Shown: positions 53,275-64,000, numbered from the stretch's first letter. The stretch is DNA of 64,000 bases from an uncultured Pedobacter sp. (GCA_938008555.1 CALLKE010000093.1:1-64000), one strand, 5' to 3'. Notes: generated by a model not told the origin, from the letters alone. Made by a program: numbers and translations.

Positions 53275-56200
53275 CTAATTATTTGAGTTTCTCACCTCAA
53301 AAAACTTATAATATTTCTCCTCTTTGGTATTATTAGGATCCGTGCGCTTATCAATTAACCTAATCACATAGTAGTATGTACCAGAAGGAACATGATACGA
53401 AAGACCTACATTCGATACCCCACAGAAGTTATTCCCCATATTGTCATAGTGTTCTATGCTGTATATCGTTACTCCATACCTATCAACAATATCTACTCGA
53501 TTATCTGGAAACTTCTCTATGTTGGAAATCGTCAAACAATCATTGATTCCATCTCCATTATCTGACAGGGCAGCTACTATATTGACCTTTTGGTCTAACA
53601 CGGTAACTATACCTGAATTCACGGTAAAGCTGATGCTCGTCCCTGTTACGGATCCATCGATGATAATTTGAGATGGCTGAGTCCCGCTATTTGACGCCGT
53701 CACGCTAAACGAACCCGAGTTACCTCCCCCTGGAATCACAACCACCATCGGACCGATCAAAGGTGGACCTAACAACTGGCTAACATCACTTGAGCTACCC
53801 ATACTCAAACTCACCGTCAGCGGGCTCAATACCGTGATGCCATTAGGCAACCTCAAATCAACACTTACCGTGCCATCTAAAAAGATCGTCTCATTCCCAA
53901 TAGTGATCACTCGATTGGCTGGATTATCACCAGTAGTGTCCATGATTTCTATCATTGAACTCACTGCACCCAAGTAGATATTGCTCGCACTAACCTCCAA
54001 AGGTTCACTATTGAACAATATCGTATCTGTCAAAGCATTCACCAGAATGTCCACACTATTCGTCCCTGCAGCAAGAGTCACACTGAGGGGCAGGCGATAA
54101 TGACCCACTGAAGCCTCACTGCCCGATAGCGTGAAAACAACATCACTCGGCAACACTATACCTATTGGAGACAAACTCAACGTCATATGTGCCTGGTCTC
54201 CCTCCCGGAAGCTGCTGCTCAACGAAACTAGCTCCAAACTCACTATCGTAATGGTTTGACTTGTCGTAGCTGATACATAGTTCGGATCCCCAGAAATATT
54301 CGCCGTTAATAACACCGCACCTTCTTGAATAGCTGTAATATTATTATTCGCATCAAGGGTAGCTGTACCCGTAATCGGAGACAAACTAAAACTTATCGTT
54401 CCACCTCTACCTACACCTGCACTAGTCGTCGCTGTTGCTACTATACTGCCATTGATCGACATCATATTAATCGAATTAATCGTCAACGTCTGCGCTCCTG
54501 GATTGATCGTTATGCTCAATGTCGATGCCAATGGTGCATTATAATTTGCATCCCCAGAACCACTCACCTGTACCACAATAATTCCCGAATTAAGCGCCGT
54601 GATCATACCTTGCTGATCGATCGTGGCATTACCCCCGCCACTGATGATTTGGTAACTAATTGATCCCGTATGTGTTATACCTCCGGCAGGAGCCTGATTG
54701 GTAACCGATACAGGCATACTATCTCCAACACTCATCAACGTGCTTGATACACTTAGTAACAATGTTGGCGTGCCCTTACCGATAGTGATCACTTGCGTCG
54801 AAAAAGCACTATTATAGTTAGAATCCCCTGATATACTTGCTAAAAGCAGCAACGTTCCTGCTTGATAGCCCCTCAATAGACCACTATTGGAATCTATCGT
54901 GGCCGAGCCACTGCCTCCTAACAAAGTATAACTGATCGTCCCTCCACTACTTGCACTGGCTGTACTGCTCGCACTCGCTATGAGCACACCTCCTACAAAA
55001 GTGCTCAAGGGAGATGTAATCGTCAATGCTTGTGAGCCCCTATTGATCGTTATGGTACGACTCGTCGAACTTGAGTTGTAATCTGTATCTCCTGAAATAC
55101 TCGCTACAAATGTCACAGTTCCAGCTTCCATACCTATAATTAAACCTGTGCTTTCATTCACCGTCGCTGAGCCACTGCCTCCTAATATGCTATAACTAAT
55201 CAAACCTCCCCGAATACCTGCACTAGTGCTCGCAATCAGCTGCAAGCTCGTTCCTGCAAACATCGCACTCGTGCTTGGACTGATGCTAAGCGTCTGTGAA
55301 CCCTTACCGATAGTAATCACCTGAGTGATACTTGCTCCAAAATAGTTGGCATTGCCTGAAATCGATGCCACCAAACTCACTGTACCTGCTCCTATAGCCG
55401 TTATGAAACCTGTATTACTATTTACCGTCGCTGAACCACTGCCAGATACTATACTATAGGTAATAGCTCCACCGCCGGTTACATTGCTGCTACCTGTTAC
55501 TGTTAGGCTAGTACCTACCACCGTAGCATAATTCCCTGTACTAGAAGTGAGCGACAGCGTTTGTACACCTGCTCCGATCGTAATACTCAAACTCACCGAC
55601 AAGGGTTCATTGTAGTTCACATCTGAACCCTGTATCGCCTGAACTATAATATTTCCTGAAGCTGTCGCTGTCAACTGACCCGTGAACACATTCAGCGTAG
55701 CACTACCTGAACCTCCAATTATGCTGTAACTAATCATACCCGTGCTTGAGATGCCTCCTACTAGCGGTGGCGTGCTCTGTGCACTCACCGTTGCTGTCGT
55801 TCCTACCGCCAGCGACAACGTTGTGCTACTAATCGATAATGTGGGCGTGCCCTTACCGATACTAATAGTCAACGTGATTGGTAGTGGAGCATTATAGTTC
55901 GCATCACCACCCTGAATCGCTTGAACAACCACCTGACCACTCTGTGTACCCGTTAAAGTCCCACCTGTGGCATCGATGCTTGCACTCATGCTGCCTGAAC
56001 TTAACAAACTATAACTGATGCCGCCCGTACTTGGCAAAATGCCTGGTGCAGTGCTGATCGCTGTGATCACAATGTTATTACCCACCGAGGTAGCTGTCAA
56101 TGTATTACTAAAAGATAGCGTCGGTGTTCCCTTGCCAATGAATAATGTCTGACTCACACTGGCTGCATTGTAGTTGGCATTGCCCTGGCTCATCGACAAG

Positions 56201-59200
56201 ATCGTCACTGTACCTGCTCCTATAGCCGTTATGAAACCTGTATTACTATTTACCGTCGCTGAACCACTGCCAGATACTATACTATAGGTAATAGCTCCAC
56301 CGCCGGTTACATTGCTGCTACCTGTTACTGTCAAGCTCGATCCCACCGTCGTATTAAAATTGTTTGTGCTTGAGGTCAAGGTCAGCGTCTGTGATCCTGC
56401 ACCGATAGTGATGGTCAGCATACCAGGATAAGAAGCATAATAGTTCACATCTAGTCCTTGATTAGCCTGCACCAATACCTGACCGGAGGCTAGCGCCGTT
56501 AACTGACCACTGCTGGCATTGATCGTTGCACTACCTCCCCCTATACTGCTCACAGTGAAAGTGATCACTCCAGTGCTAGCTACTGTTCCTCCAGGGGGGG
56601 AAGGAACGCTCGTAGCTGTAATAGAGATAATACCCCCCACTACCGTACTACTTAAACCCGTAGTCGTACTCAAAGCCAAGCTCGGTGTACTTGGACCGAT
56701 CGTAATGGTCAAACTCGCCGCTAGTGGCGCATTGTAATTCGTATCGGCTGCTTGGTTCACCTGCAATACCACCTGATCCGACTGAATAGCGGTTAAACCG
56801 CCACTAAGCGAATTCAATAAAACACTGCTGCCCCCAGAAACAACACTATAGCTAATAGCTCCAGTACTAGACACCCCACCTAACAGTGGAGGTATACTCA
56901 ATGAGCTCAAAGTGGCCGTACTTCCCACTGTCATGGCTAAAGTTGTACTACTAATCGATAAGGTCGGTGTGCCCTTGCCGATCACAACTGTCGTACTTGT
57001 TGTGGCTCCTACATAGTCAGCGTTCGCTTGTGCAGTGGCTGTCAAGGTAACCGTACCAGCTAGCGTAGCCGTCAACTGACCTGTACTGGCATTGAGCGTA
57101 ACTGAGCCTGCTCCTGCACTACTCAAGCTATAAACAACTGATGCACTCCCTACACTTGCACTATTCACAGCTGTAATAGTCGTTATAGCTCCTACTGAAG
57201 TGCTATAGATCGATTGAGCAAAGGTTAAACTCTGAGCTTTCTTCAACAGACCTACCGTGAAGCGATCATCACTATTCAACATAATGCCAGCAAACTGATA
57301 TATCGTGCTCGTACTACCTCCTACCTGAACAGCAGATACAGTCAAACTACCATTTACTATCGTACAATTGCTGAAACTACCTGTATTACCTCGGTCTATC
57401 AGTAAGCACAATTCTGAGCTTTGATAAGGAACACCTGTCGAACTAGACAAAGCTCCTGCTAAATTAAATTGCAAGGTCACAGCTCCTACATGATTCGTAT
57501 TCTGAGCCATATAAACCTGACCCATTCGCATGCGTATTGGAGCATTCGTTCCCGGATTGCTTGGAAGATCGCTCGTATTGGTAAGGCTTGAACTCAATCC
57601 ATTATTACCTACCAATAAGAACGACTTATCTGAAGTAAATATGCCCGTATTAGATGCATTGCTGGCTGCAAGATTACTTCCCAAACTCAAGGTCAATACC
57701 TGACCACCTGATTGCTTTTGATTCAATCCACTGATCGCATCTGCTCCTAAACCTAGGATCGTGCTGGTATAACCACTATGTGAAGCATTCGTCCATACCG
57801 GTGTACCATCACTAGCTAAATAGTCTAACAAAAGACTCGGATCGATTTGCAAACCATATTTGATGGCCAAATAACTCAATAAACGTTGTTGTTCCAGAGC
57901 TGATATGCCACGATTATAGTACACCATTTCAGCTATATCACTAGTAAAGCCTGGAGCTATTTGGAAAATTGAAGCTGTGTTACTAATTCCAAAGCTTCCT
58001 CCAGCTGAACCCAATACTCCATTAGCACTTAACATTGATCCTGAGGTAGTTCGTGTATTAGCATAGGTACCTATCAGCATTAAGGCGCCTGAACCCTTAT
58101 CCACACTAGCTCCTGAGCCTCCAATACCATGGATAGTGAACGCACTTGAGCTTGCATCAATACCGGGACCTGTACCGCCTCCAGTAGACAACAAACTGCC
58201 TGTAGATACTCCACTGAGCGTATTGCGTGCCACTGCTATAATCGTGCCACTACTAGCAAAATTAAAGTTAGCCACACCAGACAAACTCTGCGTACCATCG
58301 AAGCTCACCACCGGATTATAATTCAGCATGGCTGCATTGTTCACAATGGATGCAGAGGCTGTAGCTTGAGCTTGATTTGCTGTCACCGAAATACTTTGCG
58401 ACTGATCATCCCACTCGGTTACCTGGCCTCCACTATTCAATACCGCATTATCTGCACGTAACCAAAGCTGCATATCTGATCCGCCGGTACCTACTGCTCC
58501 TGGACTATAGAAAATAGAAATGGCCTGGCTCGTCTGACTTGGAAAATAATCTGCATCGCCTGCAGCATTAGCCTGTAAAGTCACAAAGCCTACACTAACA
58601 CCTGTAATCAATCCTGTATTGGGATCTACTGTGGCTGAGCCTCCTCCATTCAAACTGGTCACTGAATAAGTTAAAGCTCCACCAGCAGCCTGTGGCAAAT
58701 AGCTCATATTGGCATTGGTACGTGTCAAAGCGACCGTCATACTACCATTCAGAACTAGATTAGCGGACGAAGTGAAAATCAGGGACTGTGTACCTTGATT
58801 GATCGTAGCTACTACCGTACTTGACACGGGCAAATAATAATTGGTATTGCCCAATGCTGTTATCGTCAGGGTAACTGTACCAATATGAATACCAGTCAAA
58901 TTACCTGAAGCATCAATGCTAGCTGATAAGCTATTAGGTACCAAACTATAAGTCAAACCACCACCCAGTGCTGCCAATACTGAACGAGTCACTGAGATCG
59001 GTAAGGTGCTACCCACTGTCAAACTGATTGGTTGATTGTTGATCGCTAAAGTTTGCGTAGAGATGGTAATGCTTACACTTTGGGTAGTAGAAATTGAAGC
59101 ATAATAGCTCGGATTACCCAAAGCAGTCACCATAACATTTACTGTACCTACTTGTACTCCTGTGAGCGTACCCAACACTGGATCAATCGTAGCTGAGCCA

Positions 59201-62200
59201 CTGCCAGCTGATACAGTATAAGACAAAGCTCCTCCTTGAGACACTAGTACCGAACGAGTAGTTGAAATCGAAATAGTATTACCTACCGATACACTGAGTG
59301 GTCCACCAACAATGCCCAGACTTTGAGAACCTATGGTGATAGTCAAACCTTGGCTCACACTGGCTGCCACATAATTGCTATCGCCTGTTGAAGCTACGCT
59401 CAAGGTCACTGTACCTACTTGAATTCCAGTAATCAAACCGGTAACAGGATTTACTGTGGCCGAACCACTACCACCTACAATGGCATAACTGAAAGTACCT
59501 CCACTACTACTGCTCGCTGTCGTAGTCGCGCTCGCTGTCAAACTGGTGCCTACGGCCAGCGTATTGGCTGAAGTAATAGTCAAGGTTTGTCCTCCCGCAT
59601 TGATTGTAAGGAGCGTACTGGTAATGGCTGAATAATAATTACTATCGCCTGCAGCCATCGCCGTCAGAGTAACCGTACCAGCTCCTGTAGCAGTAATAAA
59701 GCCTGTTGCACTGATCGTAGCTGAACCCGAACCCGTTGTATTCAAGGAGAAAGTAACCATACCTCCGCTACTGGACATCGCTGTCGTGCTCGTCATGGAT
59801 TGCTGCGTACTTCCCACCGTCATGGATAGATTGATATTGCTGAAAGATAAAGTCGGTGTACTCTTACCAATAATTACCAAGGTACTACTTGAAGCCTGAT
59901 TGTAGTTAGCATTGGCTGCTGCCGTAGCCGTAAAGGTGATTGCACCAGCACCTGTCGCCGTCAATTGACCTGTAGATGCATTAATGGTGGCACTACCTCC
60001 ACCTGCAGCGCTTGCTACACTATAGGTGATGGTACCACCTCCAGAAACAATACTATTAGTCGCTCTAATGGCAATGCTTTGGTCCACAATAGTATTAAAT
60101 CCACCTGCTGGAATATTATTGATCGTAACAATTTGCGAACCGGCCGTGATGGTGATCAATGTACTGGTTGTGGCTGCATTATAATTGCTATCGCCTGCCG
60201 AGGTAGCAGAAAGCGTAACTGTACCGGAGGCTAAAGCAGCCACTAGTCCCGCCGCATTCACCGTGGCTGAACCTGAGCCCACCGTGCTCACCAGGAAGCT
60301 CACCGCCCCTCCTCCTCCAGGTAATAAGGCACTCGTACTGGTCAATGCTTGCTGTGAATCACCTACTGCCATCGATGCTGATGCGATCAAAGTCAAAGTA
60401 GGTGTACTATTGCCAATGACAATAGTCGAGTTAGTCACAGCTTGGTTATAATTACTATTAGCTGCTGCCGTAGCAGTAAAGGTAATTGTACCAACACCTG
60501 TAGCCGTTAATTGACCTGTGAATGCATTAATAGTAGCACTACCTCCGCCCACAGCACTTGTTAGACTATAAGTAATAGTTTGCCCTGTAGTACTTGTCGA
60601 AGGATTACTACTGGCTGTAATGATTGCCGTATGATCAACTGTCAATACCCCTGGACTAAGCGTAGGACTGAGCGATAGTACCGGTGTACTCGCCCCGATG
60701 GTAATTAAAGTATTGGTCGTAGCACTCACATAGTCGGCAGTGGCTGTTGAAGAGGCTACCAAATATATTGCGCCTGGCCCCAAGGCTGTCAATAAACCGG
60801 TATTGCTATTGACCGTCGCTGAGCCTCCTCCTATTGTAGCACTAACACTATATACCACTGGAGCTGAAGCGGTTTGTAATCCTACGGTTGCAGTGATTGT
60901 TGAAGTTTGTCCAACTACCAAAGCATAGTTGTTTTGTGGGAAAGCTAAGGTTTGCAATTTCTTGAGTAAACCAACCGCAAAGCGATCTCCAGTATTCAAA
61001 GCAATACCAGAGAACTGATACACTGTACTGCTACTAGCCCCCACTTGTGTAGCTCCGGTAAATACTCCGCCAGTACTACCTGTTCCTGAAATCGAATTAG
61101 TGAAGCTACCTGTATTACCCCGATCAATTAGTAAGCACAAATCTGCTGTCTGATAACTTACTCCTGTCGAACTCGACAGTGCTCCTGCTAAATTAAACTG
61201 TAAAGATTGAGCCCCTATCGTACCCGTTACTTGCGCAATCCATACCCGACCCATCCGCATCCGCATGGGAAGAGGGGTGCTTGGATTGGTAGGCAAGTCT
61301 GTAGTATTAGTTACACCAGAACTAATGGCATTATTACCCACCAATAAGAAAGATCTATCTACAGCAAACACACCGGGATTGGTTGAAGCATTCAATACAT
61401 TCGAAGTTGTAATCGATCCCACACCCAAGGTCAAAATATCATTACCCAAGCTGCTTGAACTTTGATACTGTGATAAACCACTATTATCATCCCGGCCAAT
61501 ACCAATGATCGTATTACTATAAGCCGCATTAGAAACACCTGACCAAATCACGCTACCGTCACTAGCTAGATAATTCGATACCGCACTTGGATTAAGCGGA
61601 ATACCATATTTGATCGACAAATAGCTCTGAGTACGATTCAGCTCTCCCGTTGAAATACCACGGTTATAATAAATCACCTCTGCTATAATCCCTTTAAATA
61701 CACGAGTGGTTGAGGAAGTTTGAATAATATGCCCCCCAACCTCAAATCTATTCATACCTGTAGTAATGTTATTGGTACCTGAACTTGCCAATGGGGCCCC
61801 ATTCAAATAAGTAAATCCAGCATTGACTGTGGTACTTGTATAATTGCCTATGAGAATACTGGGCGAAGTCATCAGACGAGGTGCACCTTGTCCAGCAACA
61901 GAATAATTAGCACCCTCGATACCAAAACTGTCATAAGGAGCACCATTTCCCACATTATTCATTAGACCAGGTCCATCATTACCAGAACCATCAACGGTAG
62001 TAAAAATCGCACTTGACGCTGCGCTGCCAGTACTCTGAGCCACCACTATGATCGTATTACTAGCCGAAAAGCTGAAAGTACCCATACCTTGAAGATCACT
62101 GCCAGTAACACCTCCAAATGACACCACTGGGTTATAATTTAAACCAATCGTTGTAGAAATCCCTGAGCTAGCCCCAAGTGTAGGTGTTGCTTGATTTGTC

Positions 62201-63999
62201 GTAACAGTAATACTTCTGGAATCATCCGACCACTGAGTTACAAGACCTTGCGCAGTTTGTGAAAGAGAAGCATCATCAGCACGTAACCAAAGCGTCATAC
62301 CCGAACCTACTGCGCCTGGCGCTAAGAAGATAGAAATAGTCTGCGTGGCCGATGCCGAATAATAATTGCTATCTCCTGCTGAAGTGGTCATCAAAAGTAC
62401 TTGACCTACTATTTGAGCAGTTAGTTGAGCACCCGTCACTGTGGCTGCTCCAGCAGTACCACCAAAACCATTGCTAATAGTATAACTTACTGCTCCTCCC
62501 CCACCATTGAAGGCTGTACTAGTAACAGTAAGCGCCATTGTACCTCCCACTACCATTACATGAGGTGAGGCTATATGCAAGGTAGGCGTACCTTTAACAA
62601 TAGTAATTAGTTGACTAGTATTAGCAGACTTATATTGACCGTCACCTAAGGCGCTTACTGTTACTGTGATATTTCCTACACTAATGCCTGTCAAATTACC
62701 TAAATTATCAATCGTAGCTGAACCACCTCCCACACTACTAGTGATAGCATAAGTAAGCGTATTAGAAGCACTCACAGGCGATACTGAACGAACAATAGCA
62801 AGGGCCAGACCAGTCCCCACACTAGCAGTAATGGAAGTAATCGTAAGAGATTGGGATAAATGTATAAACTGAATAAATACTCCTACATTATTACTTAATC
62901 CGCTTGTCGTAGCTACTATGTCTGTCAAGCTATCTCCATTGATATCTCCGACAGCTAGGCTTGTACCTCCCGTAGTACTCCCTCCTGAAATATCTGCTAT
63001 CAAAGTCATCGATAGCGTACTAGTAGTCGTATTATTCAGAATAGCGATCGTATTACTAAGTTGATTGGCTATGACCAAATCTACCTTCCCGTTCCCATCA
63101 ATATCCCCAGCAGCCAAAGCTAATGGACCAACATTACCTAAGCCGGTACTAAAATCTGTATTACTGGTAAAGCTAATCGTACCCGTAGCAGCATTTGTAT
63201 TAAGAAATACCGAAATTGTATTAGCAGACGAATTAGCCGTGGCAATATCTAGAAAACCATCTCCATTCAGATCTGCCAAAACGATCCCCCTGGGGCCAGC
63301 TCCGCTATTCAACGTAGCTGATAAGCCTAAAGCAATGATGCCTTGGGTTGAAGTATTACGAAGTACTGATACGTTATTAGATCCTGCATTAGCCACCACA
63401 ATATCCTGATCCCCATCCTTATCTAAATCACTTGTAGCTAAAGCACTCGGATTAGTACCTACTCCTACTGTTGAGGAGGCAAAACTCCAGGCACCTGAAA
63501 TAGGTTGCTGACTACGAAAAATAGAAAGATTCCCTGATCCACTATTAACTACCACAACGTCTGCTCGGCCATCCTTGTCGATATCCACAAGTTGTACTGC
63601 AACAGGGGTAGTACCGGTAGTCAAACTAGTTTGTAAAGTGAAGCTAGGACTTCCTGAAGAAATGTTTCGATACAGCGTTACTGTATTGCTCAGCGAATTA
63701 ACGATCGCTAAATCTGCCAATCCATCGCCATCAATATCCCCTAAAGAAATCGAAGTAGAAGCTGCCCCAGTAGTAGCACCAAAAGTTATAGGACCACCAA
63801 AACTGATCGTTGTATTTGAAACTGCAGTATTATTCTTAAAAACAGTCACTGTATTGTCCGAATTAGAAACCACCAAATCCGGTTTACCATCACCATCTAA
63901 ATCCTTCATGCTCACATAACGACTATTAGAAGCCCCCATGCCACTACTTAAAGGTTGTTTAGGCTTAAAAGAATTATCTGTGCCTAAGCTATTGGTCAC
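53275..63999 (-). CDS. Giant T9SS-exported surface protein (5' end off window)
   Basis: At least 3574 residues; the start lies beyond the right edge. In visible order: seven FG-GAP/VCBS-type repeats with calcium-loop motifs (DLDGDGKPDLV, DIDGDGLADLA, DINGDSLTDIV); two Ig-like repeats; a LamG-like module (MTLWLRADDASL ... RTQSYLSIKYGIPL); nine Ig-like repeats; a second LamG-like module (MQLWLRADNAVL ... LLSYLAIKYGLQI); eleven more Ig-like repeats; Calx-beta-like domains; and a T9SS type B (gliding-motility-associated) C-terminal domain (NGDGINDCLTI, VDIVDRYGVTIYS, GTYYYVIRLID). The Ig-like unit is ~85-90 residues with GSGSATVNSNTGLITA.GAGTVT and GDSNYNAA motifs (Big_2-like). It is probably an adhesin or matrix protein. 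Export would need the T9SS that GldB implies. Confidence 0.9.
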   Translation of the reverse strand: MTNSLGTDNSFKPKQPLSSGMGASNSRYVSMKDLDGDGKPDLVVSNSDNTVTVFKNNTAVSNTTISFGGPITFGATTGAASTSISLGDIDGDGLADLAIVNSLSNTVTLYRNISSGSPSFTLQTSLTTGTTPVAVQLVDIDKDGRADVVVVNSGSGNLSIFRSQQPISGAWSFASSTVGVGTNPSALATSDLDKDGDQDIVVANAGSNNVSVLRNTSTQGIIALGLSATLNSGAGPRGIVLADLNGDGFLDIATANSSANTISVFLNTNAATGTISFTSNTDFSTGLGNVGPLALAAGDIDGNGKVDLVIANQLSNTIAILNNTTTSTLSMTLIADISGGSTTGGTSLAVGDINGDSLTDIVATTSGLSNNVGVFIQFIHLSQSLTITSITASVGTGLALAIVRSVSPVSASNTLTYAITSSVGGGSATIDNLGNLTGISVGNITVTVSALGDGQYKSANTSQLITIVKGTPTLHIASPHVMVVGGTMALTVTSTAFNGGGGAVSYTISNGFGGTAGAATVTGAQLTAQIVGQVLLMTTSAGDSNYYSASATQTISIFLAPGAVGSGMTLWLRADDASLSQTAQGLVTQWSDDSRSITVTTNQATPTLGASSGISTTIGLNYNPVVSFGGVTGSDLQGMGTFSFSASNTIIVVAQSTGSAASSAIFTTVDGSGNDGPGLMNNVGNGAPYDSFGIEGANYSVAGQGAPRLMTSPSILIGNYTSTTVNAGFTYLNGAPLASSGTNNITTGMNRFEVGGHIIQTSSTTRVFKGIIAEVIYYNRGISTGELNRTQSYLSIKYGIPLNPSAVSNYLASDGSVIWSGVSNAAYSNTIIGIGRDDNSGLSQYQSSSSLGNDILTLGVGSITTSNVLNASTNPGVFAVDRSFLLVGNNAISSGVTNTTDLPTNPSTPLPMRMRMGRVWIAQVTGTIGAQSLQFNLAGALSSSTGVSYQTADLCLLIDRGNTGSFTNSISGTGSTGGVFTGATQVGASSSTVYQFSGIALNTGDRFAVGLLKKLQTLAFPQNNYALVVGQTSTITATVGLQTASAPVVYSVSATIGGGSATVNSNTGLLTALGPGAIYLVASSTATADYVSATTNTLITIGASTPVLSLSPTLSPGVLTVDHTAIITASSNPSTSTTGQTITYSLTSAVGGGSATINAFTGQLTATGVGTITFTATAAANSNYNQAVTNSTIVIGNSTPTLTLIASASMAVGDSQQALTSTSALLPGGGGAVSFLVSTVGSGSATVNAAGLVAALASGTVTLSATSAGDSNYNAATTSTLITITAGSQIVTINNIPAGGFNTIVDQSIAIRATNSIVSGGGTITYSVASAAGGGSATINASTGQLTATGAGAITFTATAAANANYNQASSSTLVIIGKSTPTLSFSNINLSMTVGSTQQSMTSTTAMSSSGGMVTFSLNTTGSGSATISATGFITATGAGTVTLTAMAAGDSNYYSAITSTLLTINAGGQTLTITSANTLAVGTSLTASATTTASSSSGGTFSYAIVGGSGSATVNPVTGLITGIQVGTVTLSVASTGDSNYVAASVSQGLTITIGSQSLGIVGGPLSVSVGNTISISTTRSVLVSQGGALSYTVSAGSGSATIDPVLGTLTGVQVGTVNVMVTALGNPSYYASISTTQSVSITISTQTLAINNQPISLTVGSTLPISVTRSVLAALGGGLTYSLVPNSLSASIDASGNLTGIHIGTVTLTITALGNTNYYLPVSSTVVATINQGTQSLIFTSSANLVLNGSMTVALTRTNANMSYLPQAAGGALTYSVTSLNGGGSATVDPNTGLITGVSVGFVTLQANAAGDADYFPSQTSQAISIFYSPGAVGTGGSDMQLWLRADNAVLNSGGQVTEWDDQSQSISVTANQAQATASASIVNNAAMLNYNPVVSFDGTQSLSGVANFNFASSGTIIAVARNTLSGVSTGSLLSTGGGTGPGIDASSSAFTIHGIGGSGASVDKGSGALMLIGTYANTRTTSGSMLSANGVLGSAGGSFGISNTASIFQIAPGFTSDIAEMVYYNRGISALEQQRLLSYLAIKYGLQIDPSLLLDYLASDGTPVWTNASHSGYTSTILGLGADAISGLNQKQSGGQVLTLSLGSNLAASNASNTGIFTSDKSFLLVGNNGLSSSLTNTSDLPSNPGTNAPIRMRMGQVYMAQNTNHVGAVTLQFNLAGALSSSTGVPYQSSELCLLIDRGNTGSFSNCTIVNGSLTVSAVQVGGSTSTIYQFAGIMLNSDDRFTVGLLKKAQSLTFAQSIYSTSVGAITTITAVNSASVGSASVVYSLSSAGAGSVTLNASTGQLTATLAGTVTLTATAQANADYVGATTSTTVVIGKGTPTLSISSTTLAMTVGSTATLSSLSIPPLLGGVSSTGAISYSVVSGGSSVLLNSLSGGLTAIQSDQVVLQVNQAADTNYNAPLAASLTITIGPSTPSLALSTTTGLSSTVVGGIISITATSVPSPPGGTVASTGVITFTVSSIGGGSATINASSGQLTALASGQVLVQANQGLDVNYYASYPGMLTITIGAGSQTLTLTSSTNNFNTTVGSSLTVTGSSNVTGGGAITYSIVSGSGSATVNSNTGFITAIGAGTVTILSMSQGNANYNAASVSQTLFIGKGTPTLSFSNTLTATSVGNNIVITAISTAPGILPSTGGISYSLLSSGSMSASIDATGGTLTGTQSGQVVVQAIQGGDANYNAPLPITLTISIGKGTPTLSISSTTLSLAVGTTATVSAQSTPPLVGGISSTGMISYSIIGGSGSATLNVFTGQLTATASGNIIVQAIQGSDVNYNEPLSVSLSITIGAGVQTLSLTSSTGNYATVVGTSLTVTGSSNVTGGGAITYSIVSGSGSATVNSNTGFITAIGAGTVSLVASISGNANYFGASITQVITIGKGSQTLSISPSTSAMFAGTSLQLIASTSAGIRGGLISYSILGGSGSATVNESTGLIIGMEAGTVTFVASISGDTDYNSSSTSRTITINRGSQALTITSPLSTFVGGVLIASASSTASASSGGTISYTLLGGSGSATIDSNSGLLRGYQAGTLLLLASISGDSNYNSAFSTQVITIGKGTPTLLLSVSSTLMSVGDSMPVSVTNQAPAGGITHTGSISYQIISGGGNATIDQQGMITALNSGIIVVQVSGSGDANYNAPLASTLSITINPGAQTLTINSINMMSINGSIVATATTSAGVGRGGTISFSLSPITGTATLDANNNITAIQEGAVLLTANISGDPNYVSATTSQTITIVSLELVSLSSSFREGDQAHMTLSLSPIGIVLPSDVVFTLSGSEASVGHYRLPLSVTLAAGTNSVDILVNALTDTILFNSEPLEVSASNIYLGAVSSMIEIMDTTGDNPANRVITIGNETIFLDGTVSVDLRLPNGITVLSPLTVSLSMGSSSDVSQLLGPPLIGPMVVVIPGGGNSGSFSVTASNSGTQPSQIIIDGSVTGTSISFTVNSGIVTVLDQKVNIVAALSDNGDGINDCLTISNIEKFPDNRVDIVDRYGVTIYSIEHYDNMGNNFCGVSNVGLSYHVPSGTYYYVIRLIDKRTDPNNTKEEKYYKFFEVRNSNN
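55377..55503. repeat. 127-bp exact repeat, copy 1
   Basis: Identical over 127 bases to 56205-56331. It encodes part of an Ig-like repeat (GGGAITYSIVSGSGSATVNS). The copies are 828 bases apart, that is 276 residues or three repeat units. Confidence 0.9.
56205..56331. repeat. 127-bp exact repeat, copy 2
   Basis: Partner of 55377-55503. Identity ends sharply on both sides while the flanking repeat units differ, as expected from gene conversion or a recent internal duplication within the giant gene. Confidence 0.9.
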
Positions 64000-64000
64000 C

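Noticed and set aside
53456..63919. Many open frames opposite the giant surface protein
   Set aside because: Repetitive Ser/Thr/Gly-rich coding DNA leaves the antisense strand open; the frames have no signals, conserved motifs or start context.

Overview
The window reads as a chromosomal segment of a low-GC member of the Bacteroidota, most likely from the Sphingobacteriia/Chitinophagia side. The grounds are the gliding-motility lipoprotein GldB, a giant cell-surface protein ending in a type IX secretion (T9SS) type B C-terminal domain, lipoproteins with CQKE/CKKE after the lipid-bearing cysteine, OstA-like and SIMPL proteins, and several TAnnTTTG -7 promoter boxes typical of this phylum. No rRNA, transposase, integrase or CRISPR array was seen. 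There is one tRNA, Leu(GAG).

Layout. 0-24.7 kb is mostly housekeeping: ftsK, lolA, a small conserved protein overlapping a metallo-beta-lactamase-fold hydrolase, tRNA-Leu, an iron-permease-like protein, fructose-bisphosphate aldolase, accD, valS, a protein with kinase-like motifs, a SIMPL protein, an OstA/LptA-like protein, tilS, a small membrane protein, a 2-oxoglutarate/Fe(II) oxygenase, a PnuC-type transporter, lnt, a subtilase lipoprotein, nadE and gldB. A PEBP-like lipoprotein follows at 25 kb.

25.9-39.3 kb is an accessory island with every gene on the minus strand. It holds six paralogous small lipoproteins that share promoter, leader and first ~40 residues but have unrelated low-complexity bodies. 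It also holds a 1819-residue secreted protein with nine ~100-residue beta-sandwich repeats and two ~510-residue relatives built from the same repeats. Near-identical palindromic terminators, a probable frameshift and two gene relics show active duplication and decay. This island is the best candidate for something undescribed, probably a diversifying surface-protein locus.

39.7-49.2 kb is an efflux operon on the plus strand: a TolC-like channel, a lipoprotein membrane-fusion protein and two tandem AcrB-like RND pumps separated by a structured repeat element. 49.4-52.8 kb is pyruvate carboxylase. 53.3 kb to the right edge is the 3' part of a giant T9SS-exported protein (over 3570 residues visible) with FG-GAP repeats, two LamG-like modules and 22 Ig-like repeats.

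The envelope theme is strong. LolA and Lnt process lipoproteins, the OstA-like protein probably serves LPS transport, GldB and the T9SS C-terminal domain imply T9SS, and the island supplies candidate surface cargo. No search was run; all family names come from motif recognition by eye.
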